This document shows, one piece after another, positions 58,271 to 64,000 of a stretch of DNA of 64,000 nt (positions within the stretch are counted from its first letter, which is position 1; every line of letters begins with the position of its first letter). The DNA comes from Dorea sp. AM10-31 (lineage in GTDB: Bacteria; Bacillota; Clostridia; Lachnospirales; Lachnospiraceae), in assembly GCF_003435815.1 (NCBI RefSeq), contig NZ_QTUV01000003.1, positions 249,672 to 313,671 of the forward strand. Direction: 5' to 3'. Both the position numbers and the translations under genes were made by a program. The notes under the pieces were generated by a model. The model saw only the letters and a program-made list of their open reading frames with translations, was not told the origin of the DNA and did no database searches.

Positions 58271-59413
58271 ATGAAGGTGAAAAGAATATTGTCAGGACTG
58301 CTGGCAGTAGCAATGGTCTTCTCGCTTACCGCATGCAGCGGCATCATGGAACCAAAGAAGAATGATGGAAAGAAGACGGTTGGAATTGCGATGCCGACAA
58401 AGACACTGGAACGATGGAACCGTGATGGTGCATACCTGAAAAAGAAGTTCGAAGATGCCGGGTATAATGTAGAGCTTACTTATTCGGATAACAAGATCGA
58501 TCAGCAAGTAAAGGATATAGAAAGTCTGATCGCAGATGATGTGAATCTGCTTCTGGTAGCAACGATCGACGGTGAGTCTATGACGCAAGTATTAAGAGAT
58601 GCAAAGGATATGGGAATTCCTGTAATTGCATACGACCGTCTGATCCGTGAATCGGATGCAATTGATTATTATGTTTCCTTTGATAATTACAAGGTTGGAC
58701 AGATGCAGGGACAATTTGTAATTGACAAATTCGGACTGGATCTGAAGGACAAATCAAAGAGTTATAACATTGAATTTACAGCAGGTGATCCGGCAGACAA
58801 TAATGCGACATATTTCTTTAATGGTGCTTATGACACATTAAAACCTTACTTGGATGCAGGAATCCTGAAAGTTCCTTCTAAACAGACAAAGTTTGATCAG
58901 GTTGCAACAAAAGCCTGGGATACGGCAACTGCGATGACCAGATTCCAGAATATTTTAGGATCTAACTATTCCAAAGGAAAACAACTGGATGCAGTGGTAT
59001 GTTCCAATGATGCAACAGCATTAGGAGTACTTCAGGCAATTGATTCGGACTATGCCGGAGATAATAAAGTACTGCTTACCGGGCAGGATGCGGACGAAGC
59101 CAATCTTGCAAAGATTGTAGATGGAAAACAGACGATGACTATTTACAAAACATCAGCAAATGAAGCAGAAGTAGCCATTGATGTAGGAAAAGCAATCTTA
59201 AATGGAGAAAAACCAGATGCGGATTTGATAAAAAAAGCCAACTGGGATTTTTCATGTAAGTATGATACAAAGACTTATGATAACGGTAAAAAGGTTGTTC
59301 CATCTTACCTGCTGACTCCGGTGGTTGTCACAAAAGATAATCTTCAAAAAGAATTGATTGATACAGGATATTACAAACTGGATAAGAAGGGATATCCGAA
59401 GAATGCAAATTAA
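58271..59413 (+). CDS. Sugar ABC transporter substrate-binding lipoprotein (ChvE/MmsE-like), 380 aa
   Basis: ATG 58271 (MKVKRILSGLLAVAMVFSLT) follows AAGGAAGGAACGAG. The signal peptide ends in lipobox LTAC. The mature part is a periplasmic-binding protein type 1 fold: TVGIAMPTKTLERWNRDGA, ADDVNLLLVATIDGESM, IPVIAYDRLIRESDAIDYYV, and CSNDATALGVLQAI. This pattern fits the xylose/multiple-monosaccharide group (XylF/ChvE). It delivers sugars to the GguA/GguB-like subunits encoded next. Confidence 0.92.
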   Translation: MKVKRILSGLLAVAMVFSLTACSGIMEPKKNDGKKTVGIAMPTKTLERWNRDGAYLKKKFEDAGYNVELTYSDNKIDQQVKDIESLIADDVNLLLVATIDGESMTQVLRDAKDMGIPVIAYDRLIRESDAIDYYVSFDNYKVGQMQGQFVIDKFGLDLKDKSKSYNIEFTAGDPADNNATYFFNGAYDTLKPYLDAGILKVPSKQTKFDQVATKAWDTATAMTRFQNILGSNYSKGKQLDAVVCSNDATALGVLQAIDSDYAGDNKVLLTGQDADEANLAKIVDGKQTMTIYKTSANEAEVAIDVGKAILNGEKPDADLIKKANWDFSCKYDTKTYDNGKKVVPSYLLTPVVVTKDNLQKELIDTGYYKLDKKGYPKNAN

Positions 59414-59439
59414 CCTGATGAGACGGGAGGAAGAAAGAG

Positions 59440-60990
59440 ATGGCTGATTATATTCTGGAAATGAAGAACATTACAAAGCTTTATCCGGGAGTAAAAGCGC
59501 TTGACAATGTAAATCTCAAAGTCGAAAGAGGAGAGATTCATGCACTGGTCGGTGAAAATGGTGCCGGAAAATCAACGCTTATGAATGTTCTTTCCGGAAC
59601 GATTCCTTACGGGGAATACACCGGAGATATTGTATATAATGGAGAAGTTTGTCAGTTCCATAATATTCATGACAGTGAGGACAAAAAAATCGTAATTATC
59701 CACCAGGAACTTGCGTTGATTCCTGAAATGACAATTGCGGAGAATATGTTTCTTGGAAATGAACGGAAAAACAGATTCGGAAAAATTAACTGGAATGAAG
59801 CGTACAAACAGGCTGATGAAAATATGAAAAAAGTAGGCTTAAAAGAACAGTCTTCCATGTTGATCAAAGACATCGGAACCGGAAAACAGCAACTGGTTGA
59901 GATCGCAAAAGCACTTTCCAAAGATGTAAAACTTCTGATTCTGGATGAGCCTACAGCATCTTTAAACGAAAAAGATTCCAAGATGCTTCTGGACATGCTT
60001 TTAAAATTCAAAGAAGAGGGAATGACGGCGATCATCATTACCCACAAATTGAACGAAGTTGCTTATGTTGCTGATAAGATTACGGTAGTCCGTGATGGAT
60101 CAACAATCGAAACTATGGATAATAAAGATCACAACATAGATGAAGAACGAATCATCAAGGGAATGGTCGGAAGAGAATTGTCCAACCGTTATCCGCAGCG
60201 TGAGCATAACATTAGTGATGAAGTACTTTTTGAGGCGAAAGACTGGACTGTTTATCATCCGGTTTATACAGAAAAATGTATGGTAGATCATGTGAACTTT
60301 CATGTAAACAGAGGAGAGATTGTAGGATTCTCCGGGCTTCAGGGCGCCGGAAGAACAGAACTTGCAATGTCTTTATTTGGAAAAAATTATGGAAGCCATA
60401 TTTCCGGACAGGAGTTTATCCGAGGTGAAGAAGTTCATTTGAAAAATGAAAAAGATGCAATTTTACATGGACTGGCATATGCAACGGAAGACCGGAAAAC
60501 AAACGGATTGATTCTAAGTGACACAATTGCACGGAATACAACAATGGCAAGAATGGAAAAAATATCTAATCGCTTTGGTGTGATCGATGTAGATAAAGAG
60601 AATAAAGTTGCCGAAGAGTATGTAAAAAGGATGCGTACAAAGACACCGGGGATTTTCCAGAAAGCCGGTAACCTGTCAGGAGGAAATCAGCAGAAAGTAC
60701 TCCTGTCAAAATGGATGTTCGCAGAACCGGATGTTTTATTCCTGGATGAGCCGGGACGAGGTATTGACGTAGGAGCAAAATATGAGATTTACTGCATTAT
60801 GAATGAAATGGTAAAAGAAGGCAAAGCAGTTGTTATGATTTCTTCAGAACTGCCGGAACTTCTTGGAATGTGTGATCGAATTTATATTATGAACGAAGGA
60901 AAACTGGTGGGAGAGTTAGAAGCCAGTGAAGCAACGCAGGAGCGAATCATGGATAAGATTCTTTCCTCAAATGATGAAAAGGAAAACTAA
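59440..60990 (+). CDS. Sugar ABC transporter ATP-binding protein (GguA/MmsA-like), 516 aa
   Basis: Two ATPase halves are fused, as in all CUT2 transporters. The first half has Walker [10 protein letters not shown], signature region [14 protein letters not shown] and Walker [13 protein letters not shown]. The second half lacks a normal Walker A ([12 protein letters not shown]) but keeps [15 protein letters not shown] and [14 protein letters not shown]. The 26-base gap to the binding-protein gene and 12 bases to the permease gene show one operon. Confidence 0.95.
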   Translation: MADYILEMKNITKLYPGVKALDNVNLKVERGEIHALVGENGAGKSTLMNVLSGTIPYGEYTGDIVYNGEVCQFHNIHDSEDKKIVIIHQELALIPEMTIAENMFLGNERKNRFGKINWNEAYKQADENMKKVGLKEQSSMLIKDIGTGKQQLVEIAKALSKDVKLLILDEPTASLNEKDSKMLLDMLLKFKEEGMTAIIITHKLNEVAYVADKITVVRDGSTIETMDNKDHNIDEERIIKGMVGRELSNRYPQREHNISDEVLFEAKDWTVYHPVYTEKCMVDHVNFHVNRGEIVGFSGLQGAGRTELAMSLFGKNYGSHISGQEFIRGEEVHLKNEKDAILHGLAYATEDRKTNGLILSDTIARNTTMARMEKISNRFGVIDVDKENKVAEEYVKRMRTKTPGIFQKAGNLSGGNQQKVLLSKWMFAEPDVLFLDEPGRGIDVGAKYEIYCIMNEMVKEGKAVVMISSELPELLGMCDRIYIMNEGKLVGELEASEATQERIMDKILSSNDEKEN

Positions 60991-61002
60991 GGAGGTAACG
61001 GC

Positions 61003-62157
61003 ATGAAACTGAAGTCAACATTAAAACAATATACCATGGTTATTGCATTGGTTATTGTATTTATATTTTTTACAGTATTGACAGGGGGGAGACTGATTCT
61101 TGCACAGAATATCTCCAACTTGCTTTTGCAGAACGCATATGTAATGGTAATGGCATGTGGAATGCTTTTATGTATTTTAACAGGTGGTAACGTAGATCTG
61201 TCAGTAGGAGCAACCTTATGTCTCTCCGCTGCGCTGGCAGCAACAGCATTGCAGTCCGGTAAATCACCGGTTGTTGCGATCATAATGGCAATGGCTGCTG
61301 CACTGGTTATCGGACTGTTTCAGGGTATTTTAATTGGATATATCCATGTTCCTCCGTTTATCTGTACACTGGCAGGTATGTTCTTATACAGAGGTCTGGC
61401 ACGTGCGGTACTGGATTCCAAAACATGTGGTATTACAAATGAAAAATTCCTGGATATTTTCTCTTCATACTTAAGAATGCCAGGTGAAAAACCAAGAGCA
61501 TGTACTTCTTCTCTGATCGTTGCAGTAATTGTTGCAGTAGTTATTGCTGCTTGTATGCTCTTTAGTTATTATGGAAAGAAAAAACATGGCTATGAAACGA
61601 AACCATTTATTTCCATGCTAATCAAATTGATCATTATTGATGCATTAATTGTTATATATGGATGGAAACTTTCACAGTTCAAAGGAATTCCGGTCATGTT
61701 ACTTTGGATTCTTGCAGTTGTCATTATCTTCGCTTTTGTTACTTCATCTACTGTATTTGGACGTTATTTCTATGCAGTTGGTGGAAATGAGAAGGCGACA
61801 AAGCTTTCAGGAATTGATCCTAGAAGAGTGTATTTCTGGGCTTACTTCCTGATGAGTGCATTAGCTGGTCTGTCTGGTCTGCTGGTAGCTGCCAGAATCG
61901 GTTCTGTAGATGGAAACATGGGAAATACATATGAGATGGATGCCATCGCATCTTGCTTCATCGGAGGAGCTTCTGCATATGGTGGCTCAGGAACTGTCGG
62001 AGGAGTTATGGTCGGTGCCGTTCTGCTGGGTGTTATCAATCAGGGAATGTCAATTTACGGACTGCCGGATCAGTGGCAGTATGTAGTAAAAGGAGTTGTA
62101 CTTCTTGCTGCTGTAATTTTCGATGTAGTTTCTAATAAGAAAACAGGAAAAGCATAA
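61003..62157 (+). CDS. Sugar ABC transporter permease (GguB/MmsB-like), 384 aa
   Basis: ATG 61003 follows AAGGAGGTAACGGC. About ten membrane helices are present, with the CUT2 permease motifs CILTGGNVDLSVGATLCLSA, IHVPPFICTLAGMFLYRGLA and AIASCFIGGASAYGGSGTVG. The long middle loop (LRMPGEKPRACTSSL) is usual for the GguB group. It completes a binding protein-ATPase-permease transporter. Confidence 0.94.
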   Translation: MKLKSTLKQYTMVIALVIVFIFFTVLTGGRLILAQNISNLLLQNAYVMVMACGMLLCILTGGNVDLSVGATLCLSAALAATALQSGKSPVVAIIMAMAAALVIGLFQGILIGYIHVPPFICTLAGMFLYRGLARAVLDSKTCGITNEKFLDIFSSYLRMPGEKPRACTSSLIVAVIVAVVIAACMLFSYYGKKKHGYETKPFISMLIKLIIIDALIVIYGWKLSQFKGIPVMLLWILAVVIIFAFVTSSTVFGRYFYAVGGNEKATKLSGIDPRRVYFWAYFLMSALAGLSGLLVAARIGSVDGNMGNTYEMDAIASCFIGGASAYGGSGTVGGVMVGAVLLGVINQGMSIYGLPDQWQYVVKGVVLLAAVIFDVVSNKKTGKA

Positions 62158-62178
62158 AACGGAATAATAGGAAATAAA

Positions 62179-62230
62179 ATGCCGGAGTCTTTCTCTTTCA
62201 GAATGAGAAGAGAAAGACTCCGGCATTTTA
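62179..62230 (+). terminator. Strong terminator of the sugar ABC operon
   Basis: ATGCCGGAGTCTTTCTCTT and AAGAGAAAGACTCCGGCAT are exact reverse complements (19 bp) separated by about ten bases and followed by TTTTA. The T-run is short. Confidence 0.85.
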
Positions 62231-62287
62231 TAATGAAATTATACAGATGAATTTTCAGACTAACAGTGAAGTCCGTCAGATTGGCTT

Positions 62288-62599
62288 AAGGAGAAAAATT
62301 TTGATCCGCTGGATTCGTTCCTTAATGAGTCACATTCCGTAAATGCAATGCTGTATGCTTCCGCAGCAGTGGAATCATTCCGGACACATGGGATCCCGGC
62401 GCGGTATGTGGAAGGATATTATCTGTCGGATAATCAGATTGCGCAGAGCGATGACGGACATGAGCTGTTGTCGGGAGAAGATATGCATGCATGGGCGGAA
62501 GTTTATTTTGACGGTGTGGGATGGCTTCCGGTAGATGTAACACCGGGCTATTATTATGATACGGCAGAGCTACGGACAGTTATCTGGAAGAACTTGTGA
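62288..62599 (+). pseudogene. Transglutaminase-like domain remnant lacking the catalytic Cys
   Basis: The plus frame from 62288 reads PLDSFLNESHSVNAMLYASA, TAVES-like AVESFRTHGIPARYVEGYYL, MHAWAEVYFDGVGWLPVDVT and stops at 62597. The GIPARYVEGY, HAWAEV and D-x-TPG-type motifs are those of extracytoplasmic transglutaminase-like proteins. The block that should supply the Cys (usually GYCxxFASA) reads SVNAMLYASA, and nothing upstream supports a start or membrane part. It is a 3' fragment. Confidence 0.6.
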
Positions 62600-62605
62600 G
62601 GGAGA

Positions 62606-63736
62606 CTACAGATTCATAATTTCATGCAGATATTCTTTGACATAACTGATCGCGGCGCCCTCGCATCGGAGCGCTTTTTGATTCTGTCCCTGACGGATAA
62701 AACGCTGTTCCGTAGGAAAGGCAGATTTTTCAGATGCATAACGGTGCAGAGTATCGATATCTTCTTCCGTAAGATACGGAGAGAGCGTACCGCCGATCAG
62801 TACCGGATAATCAATAAACATACGCAGGTTATTAATGGCAGTCGCAAGATTCAGGAGATAGGTATTCCAACATTCCTGACAAGTGCGGTTGCCTTTTCTT
62901 AATTCTTCAAAAAATGTATGCAGATGCCCGGTCACGTCAATAAGCGGCTGTGTAGAACAGTAAGTTTCCATGCAGCCACGGCGGCCGCAGTAACATGGGC
63001 GGCCATTCGGAATCAGAGTCATATGCTCAAAGACACCGCTCTTCAGATCTGTGCCTTTAAGAGAGCTACGGTTTACAATCAGTGCACCGCTTAGATGACT
63101 GCGGATATTCAGGTAAATGAAGTCCTTCAAAGAAGGATGAGACCACAGTTCAAACTGCGCGGCAGCTTCCGCATCGTGGAAAAATTTGCACGGGTACGGA
63201 AGATGATCTGTAAATACAGAAATATGAAGTCCTGTACAATTTAAAATCTTACCGTAAGTGACAGTCGTTCCGTCTGCAGAAATCAGTCCCTGGAGTACAA
63301 TGCCGACTCCAAGGATTTTTTTATGGTCAATTTTATTTCCGTTAATAAAATGTGTAATGCTGTTACAGATATTCCGGAAATAAGAAACTTCGTTGACAAA
63401 ACCAATTTCATACCATGCCGTGCAGATCGTATTCCCGTACAGGTCAATTGCCGTAATTTCATAAGAGTCCTGCAGTAACTCGACACCGATGGAGATCTTA
63501 GAATCCGGGATAAATACGATCGCATTCGCTTTTCGTCCGCCGGTGGATTCGTAATAGCCGCTCTTCTCGATCAGCCCTTCTTCGGAACACTCACGGATCA
63601 GATTGATCACGGTCGGACGGCTCAGATGCAGCAATTCACATAAAACCTGTTGCTGACTGGATTCGTTTTCATAAATATGGCGGAGAAGTGCCTGCTTGTT
63701 ATTCTTTTTTACATCAGATGTTGTCATTGGACTCAT
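62606..63736 (-). CDS. ROK-family transcriptional regulator, 376 aa
   Basis: Residues 15-60 are the winged helix (QQVLCELLHLSRPTVINLIR), and 75-370 the ROK domain with ILGVGIVLQGLISADG, the zinc motif CYCGRRGCMETYCS and INNLRMFIDYPVLIGG. Several start codons are close; the first (63736) and an ATG three codons later are equally possible. It is divergent from the dehydrogenase gene at 63948 and may control it or the sugar transporter. Confidence 0.88.
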   Translation of the reverse strand: MSPMTTSDVKKNNKQALLRHIYENESSQQQVLCELLHLSRPTVINLIRECSEEGLIEKSGYYESTGGRKANAIVFIPDSKISIGVELLQDSYEITAIDLYGNTICTAWYEIGFVNEVSYFRNICNSITHFINGNKIDHKKILGVGIVLQGLISADGTTVTYGKILNCTGLHISVFTDHLPYPCKFFHDAEAAAQFELWSHPSLKDFIYLNIRSHLSGALIVNRSSLKGTDLKSGVFEHMTLIPNGRPCYCGRRGCMETYCSTQPLIDVTGHLHTFFEELRKGNRTCQECWNTYLLNLATAINNLRMFIDYPVLIGGTLSPYLTEEDIDTLHRYASEKSAFPTEQRFIRQGQNQKALRCEGAAISYVKEYLHEIMNL

Positions 63737-63848
63737 AATCGCACCTCATTCAAATTCGTTCTTAAAGGAAGTATATCACAAAATCAAATGGACAATGATA
63801 GTGCAAAGTGCATAAAAAATAAAAAAAATAATAGTAAATTTGTGATAA

Positions 63849-63877
63849 TTGACAAAAATAGAAAAAAGAAATACACT
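63849..63877 (+). promoter_or_regulatory. Promoter of the alcohol dehydrogenase gene
   Basis: TTGACA (63849-63854), 17-bp spacer and TACACT (63872-63877), 70 bases before the start codon at 63948. Confidence 0.75.
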
Positions 63878-63947
63878 TATGTAAAAGAGGTTTACAGAAG
63901 TAAATTAAAAAAGTGACGAAGAAGATTTGAATCAAGGAGGAAAAGAA

Positions 63948-64000
63948 ATGAGCAATTTACCAGAGAAAATGAAAGCAATCGTTGCGTATGCACCTGGAGA
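63948..64000 (+). CDS. Start of a zinc-dependent alcohol/polyol dehydrogenase, cut by window edge
   Basis: ATG 63948 follows AAGGAGGAAAAGAA. The 17 visible residues MSNLPEKMKAIVAYAPG have the MKA-x-V-x-Y-x-PG pattern that begins medium-chain (zinc) dehydrogenases such as sorbitol or threonine dehydrogenase. The rest is beyond the window. Substrate unknown; a sugar alcohol would suit the neighbouring ROK gene. Confidence 0.6.
   Translation, partial: MSNLPEKMKAIVAYAPG

Noticed and set aside
62179..62230. Attachment site or recombination core
   Set aside because: The 19-bp inverted repeat directly follows an operon end and ends in T, so a terminator is the simpler reading.

Overview
The window looks like a chromosomal segment of a gut-type Lachnospiraceae (Firmicutes, Clostridia; a Dorea/Mediterraneibacter/Blautia-like genome is my guess). 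Support: low to moderate GC, strong AGGAGG-type ribosome binding sites, the order rpmG-secE-nusG-rplK-rplA and rplJ-rplL, the paired glgC/glgD of clostridia, ROK-regulated ChvE/GguAB-type sugar import, many MATE/DMT transporters, and a selenoprotein reductase of the glycine/sarcosine/betaine reductase family.

Layout. 1-16 kb is accessory and partly decayed: a MerR-type regulator cut by the window edge, a cluster of small proteins typical of mobile-element cargo (HIRAN, EF-hand-like, tandem-repeat and helical proteins), an exonuclease stub interrupted by an IS3-like fragment and an IS110-family element with about 0.5 kb of structured non-coding tail, a lone 1240-residue protein that may be a defence NTPase relative, a degraded AbiE-like toxin-antitoxin locus, a graveyard of gene fragments, and an intact Fic + DUF1016/YhcG nuclease pair. 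16-22.6 kb carries a promoter with two tandem guanidine-IV (mepA)-like terminator hairpins in front of a MATE gene and a cytidylate-kinase-like gene, then a DMT transporter, a second MATE and two Ig-like (BIG2) secreted paralogues.

22.6-29.9 kb is one leftward ten-gene operon: a degenerate GGDEF membrane protein, an ECF sigma factor, an overlapping membrane partner, a transglutaminase lipoprotein, then a compact type IV pilus-like set (GspF/PilC, four small pilin-like proteins, PilT), without PilB or a prepilin peptidase. 30-34.9 kb has signal peptidase I, a DMT transporter, LytTR and LuxR-type regulators and a RelA/SpoT synthetase-domain protein. 34.9-38.6 kb has a T-box-like leader ending in a terminator, then grdX, a grdE-type proprotein and a grdB-type selenoprotein whose in-frame UGA at 38283 is followed by a SECIS-like hairpin; no grdA, grdC/D or thioredoxin genes are adjacent.

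38.8-48.7 kb: MarR regulator with a heterodimeric ABC exporter, hybrid cluster protein, glgD/glgC, a ThrE-type exporter. 48.8-55.6 kb: rpmG-secE-nusG-rplK-rplA, separated from the L10-leader-rplJ-rplL unit by a DUF975 protein, a LysR regulator and an aminotransferase. 55.7-64 kb: threonine aldolase, ROK regulator, ChvE-GguA-GguB-like sugar ABC system with an operator palindrome over its promoter, a transglutaminase remnant, a second ROK regulator and the start of a zinc-type alcohol dehydrogenase. I see no tRNA, rRNA or CRISPR array.
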